A DNA stretch of 64,000 bases from Anadara kagoshimensis (Eukaryota; Mollusca; Bivalvia; Arcoida; Arcidae): contig CM037869.1 of the NCBI GenBank assembly GCA_021292105.1, positions 48,181,077-48,245,076 of the forward strand, in the 5' to 3' direction. The notes under the pieces were generated by a model. It did not search any database and was not told where the DNA came from. It was given only the letters and a program-made list of their open reading frames with translations. Shown here one piece after another: positions 21,735-33,685 of this stretch. Positions within the stretch are counted from its first letter, which is position 1. Every line of letters starts with the position of its first letter. The position numbers were made by a program, and so were the translations under genes.

Positions 21735-22394
21735 AGACGAATAGAGAGAATCTTTTAATTCAACAATTGATAATAGAAGATATACAATTTCTTATTAAAT
21801 TTTCCAATGATTAATTTCTCTACTGATATTTATAAATATATTTAGGGACAATTTTCAAGTGCAATTTCATTTCTCAAAAGTATAATTTAAAATGCGTAAC
21901 ATCATTAAGGCACTTCAACAAGTGTTGATGATGGGGATCAGTAACGTTATTACTATTCATATCAGAGCCAAGTGTTACTATCGTTTTGTCGTCTATGTCA
22001 CTTAATCCAGTTACCATGGTTATTTGTCAATAAATGTATCCACAGTGACATGACAAAAATTTTAATACAGTTTTATTTGAAAAACGTTGGTTAGATTGGT
22101 TAAATTGATGGCCGATTAATTGATGCTACACATGAATAACTGGTTCTAAAATTAAATTATCCCCGATGTATTCATTTGCAGTTTCATCCTACAATTTTAG
22201 AATGCTCAATTTGCTGATTATTTATTTTATAATCAGTTTGACCTAAAATATAATCTTTTTGTAAGTGGCAGACCAGAAAAACAGCTACTTCTGAGGAGAA
22301 GATGGTTGTCAAGTTGATGGTTTGCATTTATGAAGTCAAGTAGAGGGTTAACTGTTTTATTGACTTTATATACAGAGAAAGACCGATTCCCAGT

Positions 22395-22545
22395 GCTCAA
22401 AATCAAAAACAAACCTACCAATCCAAGTCTAAATCACAATCCCAAAGCATAATATAAATTTTGAAACTGGTGAAATAGGTTTAACAAATGAACTTCCACC
22501 AGAGATTTATTTAGTGAGACTGGATGCTCTGGAAATTTTTTTATC
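22395..22545. repeat. Dispersed repeat, copy 1
   Basis: Collinear with 27400-27545: AAATCACAATCCC, AAACTGG, GTTTAACAAATGAA.TTCCACC against GTTAAACACTTGAATTTCAAC, and GGATGCTCTGGAA against GGTGCTCCAGGAA. Its left part resembles the units at 17684-18026. Confidence 0.55.
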
Positions 22546-22861
22546 AAATATTTGGACAAATTTTCCCAATTAGAATAAATTAAGTACAATATTGTATGTA
22601 TCTTTTACTATTCTACTTTGTGTGTTTTCCTCATCAGAATGTTTCTCCCAAAATTGCATGAATTGACTTATTTTCCAATTCCAGGACCCCATCCCCAATA
22701 CAGCCCTGTTAAAAGTAATTACATTCTGTTACCCTAGTACTATAATCAAGTAGTCTTACTTCTTTCTAAGTTTGTAATTATTACCAGGTATAACATTTTG
22801 AATTTTCAGTAAACCATTTGTTAAAGTACAGAGCTTTAAACTACCATACAGTAACAATGAG

Positions 22862-23111
22862 TTAAGTAATGTTGTTTAATGTCCCAGTCAAGAATATCTC
22901 ACTTATATCGAGATGTCACCAGATATAGGCGAAGGTGCAGGAATTTTGCCTGTATGTTGCACTGATGGCATTATACAACAGGAATCTTTATTGTGTCAAG
23001 CCTACCATGATATAGAACCTTGTTTATTTTGAGTTGCCATCCCATTTGGGGTTTGAACCCACTACCTCCCAGTTACAGAGCAAGCACTCTGCCAGCTGAA
23101 CTACTACAGTG
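22862..23111 (-). mobile_element. SINE-A with internal deletion
   Basis: Reverse copy from GTTTAATGTCCCAGTCAAGA to the tRNA head (AGCACTCTGCCAGCTGAACT). The segment between GTTGCCATCCCA and GGGTTTGAACCC is missing. Confidence 0.85.
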
Positions 23112-23553
23112 ATCTATTATAAAAATGATTTTAGTTGCTGTTGCATTGTTTTAGTTTGTTCTGTATTAGTCAAGAGTGGCCAGTTGGTTTTAAATATTGT
23201 CAGGTGAATACTGGTCCTGGGAATCAGGAAATGTTTGTTTTTTTTATATTCATGCCAGGGAAAAGGCAGGGAAGTTTTATTACAGGTCAGAGAATTGTCA
23301 GGGAATTTTAAAAAAAATGTTGGGGAATTTGAAAAAATTATGGAAATCAATCCTCCCAAACAAGTGAACAGAACAGGACACATTATGGACTAGAGGCTTA
23401 ATTTTTTGTTTACCTTCCACTTATTGCGATTTAAATATTTAATGTCCATTCATACTTTGCCATACTTGCCCTCTTTACTAAAAGTTTGATGGGAAAAATG
23501 TAAACAGAGTTATCTTGCTCTGCCTAATGGCATTCTTGTTTTAAAGTGTATTA

Positions 23554-23736
23554 TACAGTCCAACCTGCCATAAAGGCCACCTGTATATAAGGTTCACCTG
23601 CTTATAAAGACTAGTAGAATTTTATACCAATTGCTCTTTATTCATATTATTTGAACCTGTATATAAAAGTCACCTGCAAATAAAGGTCACTTTTACTGGT
23701 TCACTTGGATGGCCCTTATAGACAGGTTTGACTGTA
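23554..23736. mobile_element. MITE M1, copy 3
   Basis: 183 bp, TA-bounded: TACAGTCCAACCTGCCATAA at the left, TACAGTCAAACCTGTCTATA read inward from the right. Opposite orientation to the copy at 5942. Confidence 0.85.
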
Positions 23737-23979
23737 ATGTCAGGTGAAAAATGGAATTATGTCAGGAAACTGTCGGGGAATCATTAAGGAATTTTGAATG
23801 AAGTCAAGTATGGGAACCATAAAATATTTTGTGTTAATTTGTGAGAGTATCAATACATGAAAATAATCTTGACTGAGTGTTTTATCAGAGTCCAGGCTAC
23901 TCAATCAGACAATAGATAAGACTAGATAATTTGACTGTATGGCACTAATATATATTATTGTAATCAGTATTGTTTATAC

Positions 23980-23982
<3 letters not shown>

Positions 23983-24030
<48 letters not shown>

Positions 24031-24200
24031 TACAGATACATAGATACTTACAAATATCGTTTTATAAGTATTCACATACTATCAAAGTTATTTTTGTGTG
24101 CTTTTGTCAAAATTGTATGCAAGAGTATGTGTGCATGTATGTGTGTGTATTTGTGTGTGTGTGTGTGTGTGTGGGTGGATGTGTGTGTGTGTGTGTGTGT
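23983..24200. repeat. (TA)n and (TG)n microsatellites
   Basis: A TA tract at 23983-24028 and TG tracts at 24118-24200. The cysteine/valine-rich 73-aa frame here is the translation of the TG tract. Confidence 0.95.
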
Positions 24201-24653
24201 TGGCAACCAATAAGTTTTCTGATAGTAAATGTATAAAGATTTTTATGCCCCGGCCATTCATCTTGAATAGCCAGTTTCTGGGTTCAACCTTTTGTCATTT
24301 ATTTTGTTTAAACATTTAAAAATGTATACCGGTAATGAATTAAATTACTGATGCTGAACAGACTATAAAAAAAAAGAAGAAAAAAAAAAGAATATGGTAC
24401 AATACTTTTTCCTATTACATGTGTTTAAGTTTGTAGTTAACCTTGATAAGTGTTAATTAATAATTAGTATGGCGGGTGTTTATAACAACGACAGCTCTTA
24501 CTCTGGTTAATGTTCTATGTGACAAAGTACATGTAACATTTTCTCTGTAAATAATTGATGCTATTACTGGTACTACTCTTCAAGGTAAGATGATCACTCA
24601 TTTTCTTTTTCAAACAGTTTTATGCAAATGTTTTGATTAATTGATTGATTGAA

Positions 24654-24980
24654 TGAATGGGGTTTTACATCCAAGTCAAGAATGTTTCACTTATATTGAG
24701 ATGTTACCAACTCTTAAGTGTAGTGGCAAAATTTTTTAACCTTTGCAGTGTGGGGTAATTGCAAGGAGAGTTCTTTAACTTGTCATGCCTGCTGTGACAC
24801 AGGACATCGGTTTTTATGGTATCTTCCTAAGGACCATGTTACTTCCATTTCCAAATGCCGAGTGCTTTGCAAAAGAACAGGTTCTGCCCATTTTCAAGTC
24901 TTGGTCAGACCTTCCTGAGATTTGAATCTATGACCTCTCACATAGGAAGTGAGCACTTTACCAACTGAGCTACCAAAGTG
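24654..24980 (-). mobile_element. SINE-A
   Basis: Reverse copy, nearly complete: 3' end GTCAAGAATGTTTCACTTAT, body, B-box region decayed (GAGATTTGAATCTATGACC), A-box region ACTTTACCAACTGAGCTACC. Confidence 0.85.
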
Positions 24981-25375
24981 GTCAATTGTTGAGAGGTGTA
25001 TAAAAAATACACAGTATTTGTTGAATCTGACCAAAAAGTTATGTGACACCACATATTTAAATAGATAAGTTTTATCAAATATGGCCATCATTTTAAACTA
25101 TGAAAGTTAACAGTTGCCATGGAAACTAAGTAAATGATACAAATATGTTATTTCAAAATTTCAAAACGGTCAGAAATTGGATTGGTTTATAGTCAGATAT
25201 AGCCATTGATTTGAAGTCTGGTTTGACATATGATGCTGGAATATGTTAGCATTTTAACACTAGGTCACAGTTCAAGGTCATGATTGGGATGAGGCTCACC
25301 TAACTGTACTTGAATTGTGATTAAGTATTTGTCAGATGCTAATTTATACAGAATGACATTGACAGTTGTTTAAAA

Positions 25376-25600
25376 GAATCTGATGTATTTTATAGATAGA
25401 TTTAATATACTTGATAAATGTATTATTTTTTGATTGATGATTACCATGGCAACTCAGCACCATGAATTTCAGGTATTACTTTATTAATCTGATGTCTTTC
25501 ATAGAACGTTTTCATATACTTGATATGTGTATTATTATTTGATTGACAGTTACCATGGCAATTCCACACTGTGAATTTGGGATATTAATATGGGATATTA
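25376..25600. repeat. Imperfect ~120-bp tandem duplication
   Basis: CTGATGT.TTT.ATAGA, ATATACTTGATA..TGTATTATT, TTTGATTGA and TTACCATGGCAA.TC occur twice in the same order. Confidence 0.75.
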
Positions 25601-25863
25601 ATAGATTAACTATAATTACAATAGATAAATTCATATTTAGTTTATAAAAGTCATTTTTGTTTTGTAGTATTATTTAGATGATGTTGACTTGCTGTGATTA
25701 TTGACAAATTCCTATCAATACCTCTGACAGTGCATATTTAATTCCCATTTTATAGTCTCACTACATGCATAATTCTGTTTGTTAGAAGGAAGGAATCTGT
25801 CTGAAATCATTTTTGTCAGATTTTCATATTTTGTATTCCTGTGACATTAAGTGTAATAGATAG

Positions 25864-25912
25864 AGTTTAGTATTGATGCCAGTCAGGGTTCTTTCACTTA
25901 TATCCTCTGAGT
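25864..25912 (-). mobile_element. SINE-C 3' end fragment
   Basis: GTTTAGTATTGATGCCAGTC followed by AGGGTTCTTTCACTTATATC matches the reverse of the shared SINE 3' end. Confidence 0.45.
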
Positions 25913-25945
25913 GGATCATTTCTTGGATCTTGGATGAAAACAGAG

Positions 25946-26113
25946 TACAACCAACCTGCCTTAAAGGCCACCTCTTTGTAAGAAACACCTGCTTATAAAA
26001 GCCAGTAGAATTGTATTCTAATTGTTCTTTATTCATATTATTTGAGGCTGCATATAAAGGCCACTTGTCCATAAAAGACACTTTTACCGGTTCCCTTGGG
26101 TGGCCTTTATGTA
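25946..26113. mobile_element. MITE M1, copy 4, right end lost
   Basis: Left end TACAACCAACCTGCCTTAAA, internal TTTATTCATATTATTTGA as in the other M1 copies, right side CCCTTGGGTGGCCTTTATG. The terminal TTTGACTGTA is missing where the dispersed repeat at 26113 starts. Confidence 0.75.
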
Positions 26114-26245
26114 CCGAAATTTCCTGGAGTAACCTAATTTTCAAGGGAAGATGTAATCTGAAGTGATTCCTTTGCCATAAGAAATATGTGTTCTTCGGAA
26201 ACTTTATTGGTATCATATGGTACACTGGTGAGCCCCATTAACAAC
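26113..26245. repeat. Dispersed repeat, copy 2
   Basis: Partner of 12930-13075, joined directly to the broken end of M1. The shared right end is GGTGAGCCCCATTAACAA against GGCGAACCCCATTAACAA. Confidence 0.65.
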
Positions 26246-26287
26246 ATATTACAGGTCCAAATGAAAGGTTACTGTTCTTAGGTCCTA

Positions 26288-26405
26288 GGAGTGGGGTAAC
26301 AGTGGTTTATGCTCTAGTGAAAATCCTTTTACTTACATTGAAGGGATCAGTTGAGCAAACCAGAGTGGCCTTAGAAAACACCTAGCATCATGTTTTATGC
26401 CACTT
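26288..26405 (-). mobile_element. SINE-C fragment, decayed
   Basis: GTTTATGCTCTAGTGAAAAT, CTTTTACTTACATTGAAGGG and AACCAGAGTGGCC follow the order of the SINE-C 3' half in reverse. Confidence 0.45.
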
Positions 26406-26644
26406 ACAAAAACTTACATAAATCCCTGTTTAATCTTGGTTATTTTACTAGTATATAACATTTAGCTTTCATCTGATGATCCAGATTTACAATTGGCCAT
26501 TGGTAGCAGGTCAGTATGAGTTTAATATTTTCTTTTGACTTTAAGAAAGAAAATTTATTATTGAACTGTTTGCTACTTCCACCATGGGTTCTGAATTTTT
26601 GACAATTCAAAACTATGTTGATTTGGTTACTGGAAATTGGAAAT

Positions 26645-26823
26645 ATGGGACATGGGTTTTAAGGTATCTTCTGAAAGACCCCAAGACTTTCATTTCTAAA
26701 TGCTGAATGCTTGGCAAAAGAACAGTCACTACCTTTTTTTCAAGTCTTGGTCAGATCCTGGCCAGGGTTCAAACCCACGACCTCCACATATTGAATGAGC
26801 ATTCTACTAAGCTACTATAAGTA
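26645..26823 (-). mobile_element. SINE-A 5' half
   Basis: Reverse copy containing GGCAAAAGAACAGTCACTAC, CAAGTCTTGGTCAGATCC, GGTTCAAACCCACGACCTCC and a damaged A-box end. The 3' half is absent. Confidence 0.8.
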
Positions 26824-27399
26824 GCATAAGGCATCTGTATAATTTGGCATCTCTATTTTACAAAGAGGGAAGTCATACTTGAAAAAAACCAAAAGAATAA
26901 ATATTGACACATTTAATTGAACCCGTGTAGCCAAACAAGAAGTTTTCCTTTCAATTACAAGCTTATCTGATAAATATCTGTTTTATCCTTGTGATCTTTT
27001 TTGTCAGCTTAAGAGCTACTAGTTGTCATTTTGCTGACGGCATTGTGGAATCAAAAGAAAGTGTTGTAATCTCTGACAATAAGCTAAGTATTATTAATGG
27101 GGCTCTCTGCTGTCAAGTTTTACATCTTAAGGCTTCATGGGTAATGTTTACTGTGTACACAAGTGTCATTACTAGCCTCCTTATTGGCCATTTGTAAAAA
27201 CATGGCTGACAGCAAGTGTGTTTTTTGATTATTAAATAACTGGGATTTAGATCATGATGAATTAGTTTGTCCTTTGATGTCTAAACTTAATGTGGGTCTT
27301 AACCCATTTGTCTATATATCAGGAGGTTGTGAGATAGAACCCCTGGTTGTTTATGAAATAGAATTTGAAAAGAGAGACTTGTGTGAAAAAAATCACTTG

Positions 27400-27545
27400 G
27401 AATGAAACACAAATATGACAATCCATATCACAATCCCTAAAAAAAGTTAAAACTGGCATATTGAGTTAAACACTTGAATTTCAACTGGGAAGTGGGGCCA
27501 GGTGCTCCAGGAAGGCAAGCATTTCCTGTCTAGCTAGCTATACCG
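27400..27545. repeat. Dispersed repeat, copy 2
   Basis: Partner of 22395-22545; shares ACAAATATGACAATCC-like and GGTGCTCCAGGAA segments. Confidence 0.5.
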
Positions 27546-28033
27546 GCCATCTGTGAAGTCAGAATTTATAATGAAAGGAACATGGGACTATGAGACATCA
27601 AATATATTTCTCCCATGACAGGTCATGTTATATAGAAATTTGATTTTGAGATACTCGTGGTGGATATTTCTATCCTCTATGGGTCGCACATGCAAATAAG
27701 CGCTGGTGGCGTCATAATCAAAGACAATTGCATGCATCATTAGGTGAGGAACATGACGTCATTATGCCGGAAAGGGAACACACAAGTCTTCAAAATTTAG
27801 AAATTTTGATTGCGTTTCAAATGCTTATTCTCAGAGTTCAGAATAAATAATTTTGTTTTGTAGTTTATACTTTTTGTATAAACCAAAATTCTTTCCGATG
27901 GTAATATTTATTTTAAATTAGAATGTTGAATAACAAAGTTAATTTTTTCCATCGTGGCGTCGATGTTTATGTAAATCAAAATTGAATCCAAATATTGTCA
28001 TTAAAATGGGAGAAAAACAATCGATTATGAGTT

Positions 28034-28158
28034 TATCCATGTATAATAGGGAAATCTCACCCTAAGGGTTGAACATTTCTAGTCAGAGACTCGGCAAGCC
28101 TGGTCTCTGACTGAAATATTTAACCCCTTGGGTGAGATTTCCCTATCCTACATGGATA
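28034..28158. mobile_element. Foldback element, 125-bp hairpin
   Basis: Arms of ~55 bp pair almost fully: TATCCATGTATAATAGGGAA with TATCCATGTAGGATAGGGAA read inward, then ATCTCACCC, and GTCAGAGA with TCTCTGAC around a 14-base loop. Likely a MITE; could form a long hairpin in CASK pre-mRNA. Confidence 0.8.
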
Positions 28159-28757
28159 CTTATTATGAATTCTTATAATCCAGGATAATTTTGGATACAG
28201 AGACATTATACATATTAATGATATTATGATGATGGACATAAGACTTTTTGAGTGGCTTGATAAGCCTTGGTTTTCAATAGTTCAAAGTTGGAATTTGTAA
28301 TCTGTGTAAAGACTATGAAACAGTTAATTCCAGTGAAAAGCAAGATCGCTGAAAACAAAGGTTTACAAGAAAAATTGTATTTATGGTGGAAAAATGCTGA
28401 ATGAATTTCTTAAAGTTAAAATTAGGAAATTATAATCTTCTTAAAAAGGTGTTGTAAAACAACATTAGTAGGAGTATGCCAACTGAAGTGAGTGAATTAT
28501 AGTTTAATGGTGCATCAGCATTATTACAGCTATTTATAGATAGAGTATGCCACAAGCAATTAATTATAATGCATAGAAAATTTGTTTATATATGGTGATG
28601 AAAGAATGATGCTAGAATTTTTGAAATTTAAATCATATTAATGCAGGAGTTATTGAATCAAGATGGAAAGATTTTATAATTAAAAAAATGTAATAACTTT
28701 GAATTAAAATTGATGCTTGTATAATCTTACTTTAAAATGAAGAATTTTGTAATCAGT

Positions 28758-28965
28758 GGAGTGGAGTTTATAGTGTTTAATACCCCAGTCAAGATTTTTT
28801 CACTTATATTAAGGCCATCAGTTCAGAAATGGCTGAGGTAAAGTTAAATAGCAAGTGAACTGACAAACTATCTCACCCTTGGATCTGTTTAGAGTGGGAA
28901 GTTAAAGGTGCTGACATCTGTCAGCAGGCACTTTAGATGCCTCTGTGACAAGGTACCCTTTTGTA
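28758..28965 (-). mobile_element. SINE-C
   Basis: Reverse copy: GTTTAATACCCCAGTCAAGA, CATCAGTTCAGAAATGG, CAAGTGAACTGACAAAC, then a decayed head (ACTTTAGATGCCTC). Confidence 0.65.
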
Positions 28966-29703
28966 ACCACTAAAATTGCTGTTAAATGGGATCATATATT
29001 CATTGAAATTAAAATAACGATTACCAGTATATATCTTCTTGTAAGACTTGCACGTAAACAGGTTAACACTTTGTGTTTAACTAGTAAACATTACAAAATC
29101 TGTAAATGTGTAAAGAGTCATGTGTCTGTTATTATATATTTACAATTGTAATATCTTTCCTTCAATAAAGTATTTGACATCAACTGTACTTTGCAACTTC
29201 ATAGAGACATTGCTCCATGTGCTGACACGATGATGTCAAATGTCAAAGGCTCTCGTTGACTGACAGGAGCAGACCCATTTTATAAGAAGGTGAACCAACA
29301 TTGTATTTCAAAATTGTTTTCAAATTAAAATGGAAAATGTGAGATGGTAATAGATTTATTTTTATAAATAATGTAAATATAAGAAATAAGATAACTTTCC
29401 AATGTCTTGCAAAGTATAATCGGCATTTTCAAATGTTTGCACAAAAGGCTTTGCCTTTTATGCAATTTGAGACAGCCTTATTTCTTATATTTAATGTAAA
29501 TAGTGACATTACTTGTATTGCATGGTGTTTTACATGTCCTTATTTGCACATAAGTGACCAAAAGATACAAAAAGTTAACTGTGTTGAATATACACATACA
29601 ACCAACCCCAGACCATGATTTTCATGTTTTACTTTAGATTGTAGTGTTTTGTAAATTTTGAAATATTCACTTTTTAGCAATTTAAATATACAAACATTTT
29701 ACT

Positions 29704-30176
29704 TATTGTCAGAGCCGGTCTGTTTGTGACAGTGAAATATGCATAGTAACCCAAATACCTCTGAATAAAAAATTGATATTATTCACTTACTTGTGCCTAG
29801 TCGTAACTGAAAATCTGTATGCGCATCCGCGAATTTTATAAAGTATTTCTGTAGAAAGGAAAATGTTGGTGCTATGGGGAATTTACATAGCGATAGTGGA
29901 GATGTTTATACCGGAAATGATGTCCTTGGTGACGTTTTATGCCTTATGCACAACAGTGGCTGCCATTTGCATGGTTTTTCAACATGTTAAATCCCCATAG
30001 CGCCAACATTTTTGCTCTGTGCAGATATATTCTATGCTAATCACAGATGTGCATACACATTTCCCATTACGACTACGTACAAGTAGTATATAATATCAAT
30101 TTTTCTTCAGATTTATTTTGTTTTCTATAGAAATAAAACATTATTCACTGTCACAAACAGACTGGCTCTGACAGTA
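29704..30176. mobile_element. Foldback element M5, copy 2 (473 bp)
   Basis: TA-bounded long inverted repeat: TATTGTCAGAGCCGGTCTG at the left and TACTGTCAGAGCCAGTCTG from the right, both followed by TTTGTGACAGTG. Inner arms hold CTAGTCGTAA, AATCTGTATGCGCATCC and ATGTTGG.GCTATGGGG as in copy 1. The TA at its right end (30175-30176) is also the start of the next hairpin. Confidence 0.9.
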
Positions 30177-30323
30177 AGAAATAACATTATATTTGAGTGT
30201 ATTTATTCAGTATTATGAATGAGAGTCAGGAATAACATTGAATACAGTTCATGTTAAATATGCTATTCTTGACTCTCATTCATAATACCGAATGAATACA
30301 CTCAAATATAATGTTTTTTCTTA
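30175..30323. mobile_element. Foldback MITE with 60-bp arms
   Basis: TAAGAA...TTCTTA: arms 30175-30234 and 30264-30323 match at 56 of 60 positions around a 29-base loop. TA at both ends. It abuts M5 copy 2, sharing its terminal TA. Confidence 0.9.
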
Positions 30324-31440
30324 TATTAACAATCATAAAAAACATTATTAGTATGTCAGAGTGTTAAAGAACAATAATACAATATGAGATGGCCATTATA
30401 AAGAGTGCTGACTGTAATACAATAATTTATTTAAACATTTCGGCAAACAAGTCAGATTGATGGAACAGCCTTTTTCCAAATAAGGATTGAAACGTTTGAA
30501 CTAGGCTTGAATACTGAACAATCAAACAGTGCGTGATGCAATAGGTTGGCATTCGATAGTTAAATGTTACGTCATCAGAGTTCATGAACCTATGCCATAT
30601 TCATGAGCAGTTGAATGCCAGCAAAAACAAACGGGTTCATCTAAAGAAGATTGTTTCCAATTGTAAATATTTTTCATTAATTTAAAGAAGCAAGTTGATT
30701 ATTCACCAGGTAGCAGTTGTATAGAGTAAAACTTTGTGGTTTTGGAAATATTGTGTTGCTATGGTATTAGATCGACTTTGTTTCATGTGAACAGAACTGT
30801 TTCATTTAATAGCATGTTAACAGATTTTTGTAAACCTGGAAGCCTTACCCTTTTGTCTGCAATTCTAGACAGACAATATTAGAAATTGCCATTTTATTAA
30901 ATTTTAGGTAATTTTGAATCTAGAGCTAAAATTATAGCATTATTGAGGGAAGCCAAATGTTGTAAAACTTAATTTTCAGAGATTTTGAAATTCACTTATT
31001 GAAATGTTTTCAGAGCTATAGATTAATTATACAGGAACAGTCGTGCGATAAAAGCAACCATTTATAGATTTATAATTAAATTATTGAATTTTTCTTTCAG
31101 TAATAATAATGTGGAAATCCTGTTTAATCAAATTTGAATAAATTGTTAACATTTTAATTTAATTAAATATTGAAAGCATTCTGTTGAAGCTAAATTTTTA
31201 GCCTATTTAATACCGGTATTGTTTTTATCTTGAAAAATATTTTTTGCCGTTTCTAAATTTTCAAAAAAAAAAAAAAAAAATCTAGGAAAATTGTTTTTCA
31301 TGAAAATCAACTTTGTTGCATATATTTAGATCATTAAGTTATGTTATCATTCACAAATGTTGCAAAAATTGATGACTACAATATAAATCAAAAACAAACA
31401 TATTGATCAAGGTTTGTATCAAAATCAAAAACTTTTGGAG
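30324..31440. other. Intron 3 stretch, mostly featureless, with one dispersed repeat
   Basis: 30540-30672 aligns with 35566-35697 (CATTCGATAGTTAAATGTTA against TATTCGGATAGTTAAACATT, then TCAGAG.TCATGA, GGTTCATCTAAAGAAG and GTAAATAT). A poly-A run lies at 31263-31280. No exon seen. Confidence 0.55.
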
Positions 31441-31689
31441 GGTCTTGATAAGCCTAGGCTTGCAATATCTAACTCAACAATTTGTATGTAAGCAGCTTAC
31501 CTTTGTTGTATAAAATCTCTGTAGTGGGAACAAGCTCTACCATAGCACATTAATTGGGAAACAAATACACCATAAGCAGGAACAGGGAGCATGTTGCTGC
31601 ATTGGAAAAAAAGTTGGAAAAAGAAAAGTTGAAGTGATAAACCTGTGCACTGTGTATGTATTAACTTGGATCTTAACACTACCCATTTA

Positions 31690-31765
31690 TTGGGTGGACC
31701 CTCCTGTATGAAAATTCCTAATGAAAGGTGAAACGGACAGATCAAAGTTGTTTACCTATACTTTA
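31690..31765. mobile_element. M2-type MITE end fragment
   Basis: GGGTGGACCCTCCTGTATGA, AATTCCTAATGAAAGG and AGATCAAAGTTGTTTACCTA match the right end of M2 at 42927-43149. Confidence 0.6.
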
Positions 31766-31769
31766 TAAA

Positions 31770-33241
31770 CTTATGGCAAATATAAATTTGTATATTTATG
31801 GATGACGGTGTTATAATGATGGTCTTTGATTGAACCTTGATTGGTAAATGTGTAAATACCTGATAATCTAAATTAAAATATAAATGTTTGTAATGAAAAT
31901 GTTCTTCGGACACTGACAAGATCATATGAATATTCATGATAATTTAATAGTGTTTATAGGTGTAATTATCGAAAATATCGGCCTCGATTGTTAGGAAATC
32001 AGCCAGGTTTTATTGCCGGGATATCAGCGCCATTGTCAGCAGCCAATCACGATGTTTTATTGTTATAGAGAAAAATTTAGTATAATAATGTATAGTGTAT
32101 AATGACAGATAAAAGATATAGTATACAGGATAGATGACGGGATAAATACTCTAGTACGATACCGACCACCAATTTATATTGATTGGATCAATGTTTCCCA
32201 TTAAGCATCCCTCCCGTGTTTTCGCCGTGTAATTTAACATCGTCGTGTGTAGTAGTGTATCACCTTTTATAGAAAATAGATGCTTCACACTTATTTAATG
32301 TGTCTTATGAGGGAATATTATTATATGGTGTTTGGTAATTCTTACCATTTTGGTTATTGGGAATTTTTATTTTGTTTCTGTTGTGGTGGTCGTCGGTGAT
32401 ACGGTGATACGAGTGATGGTGATTTTGTAACTTCTAGAGTAAGTAATATAACTATTGTTGTACGTGATCCTCCAGAATTAAGTTAATTATTTACAGCTCC
32501 AGAATTTAGCCAATTATTTACAATTTATTTATATCTGTTTTTAATTCCATTACTTTTGTCATTCTGTAAAACGGGAAATTTTCTGTGTCAGTAAAACAAA
32601 ATTTCATCTTATTTTTGTACTTTTATTTTTGACCTTGTTTGATGACAGCTAGTGCAAATACAATTCCAATATAATAGAATTATTGCATTTTTTAATTCCA
32701 AATAAAAAAATCAGAATTGGAGAATGACCTGATACAATTCTAATACTAGGTTCCCACTAATTTTTTCAGTAGTAGCCAAAAGTGTGTGACCGAAAATTTG
32801 CTAAAGTTAAAAAACATTCAATTTTCGCGTATTCTTAGGTTTTTTTGACAACTGATGATGCCATTGTACATGTATTTTTCTCTACTTGTCACAGCTTAAT
32901 GTCTATTTCAGACTTTGATCTTCATCAGAGTTTCAATAAGAATGCATTTAGTGTTCATTAAATTATAATATAATATTAAAAGATATGCATTTTGTTTAAT
33001 TATTGAATGATAAAACACCTGACTAAATTTTTCTTATAAATAAAAGTTTGATTTTTTCAGTCTGTGTTAAGTCAGGCAACATTTTATTGCAATTATCACC
33101 CATTATTCAAGACTGAGGTTATCAATTAATTAATTAATCCTGTGATGGCTGCTAAACTGATATACCTAGTATAAAAAACAAAAATATAAGTAATATAATA
33201 AAATTATCACATCTTTTATTAAAAAAAAAAAAAAAAAAAAA
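31770..33241. other. Intron 3 stretch without recognisable element; poly-A run
   Basis: 31960-32470 is more complex and GC-balanced than the surroundings (for example GGGATATCAGCGCCATTGTC) with no repeat partner in the window; it could be conserved non-coding DNA, unproven. 33218-33241 is an A homopolymer. Confidence 0.5.
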
Positions 33242-33282
33242 ATCAAATTGAGACTGTCCTGATTTACAATAGCAGTTTATTT

Positions 33283-33421
33283 ACATATTTACCAGTTTTA
33301 ATTTTATTACATGGAATACAATTCCTCATCAGTAGTCTTAGACCAAAATTGTGAAACCAAAATTTTTTTCAAGATGTTGAAAAAACATACATAGCATCAA
33401 TATATATTTTACCAAATTTAT
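33283..33421 (-). mobile_element. Hammerhead-bearing retroelement, copy 2, ribozyme inactivated
   Basis: Reverse strand matches 15797-15957 on both sides of the ribozyme. CTACTGATGAGGAATTGTAT and TCC (core 1 and helix II) are intact, but the following GAAACGGCCGTCTAGTGCTG block is replaced by a short ATG-containing stretch, so the second core segment, helix III, the cleavage site and the 3' strand of helix I are lost. Confidence 0.75.
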
Positions 33422-33507
33422 ACTATGTAATGTCATATATATATATTGACAAGCAACTATGAAATGGTGTTTTTGTGAACTTTTCTATTACAAATGTTTA
33501 GAAGACG

Positions 33508-33685
33508 GAGAGGTGTATTGCATTTTACGCCTCAGTCAAGATTCTTTCCTTTAGATCAAAGCAGTAAGTTCATGGTGGTGGAGAATCTGGAGTGCTTAGA
33601 AAAAAATTACTATCTTCTACAAGTAAGCTGACAAAGTTTCTGAAACTAGGATCTGCTTGAATGAGATTTGAACCAAGGTTATAAA
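33508..33685 (-). mobile_element. SINE-C
   Basis: Reverse copy: TTTTACGCCTCAGTCAAGAT, GGTGGTGGAGAATCTGGAG, AGTAAGCTGACAAAGTTTCT and a decayed B-box region GAGATTTGAACCAAGG. Confidence 0.65.

Noticed and set aside
32905-32945. Reverse-strand CTGATGA with nearby GAAA
   Set aside because: GAAACTCTGATGA has the core parts in the wrong order, and the downstream GAAA lacks a convincing helix II and helix III.
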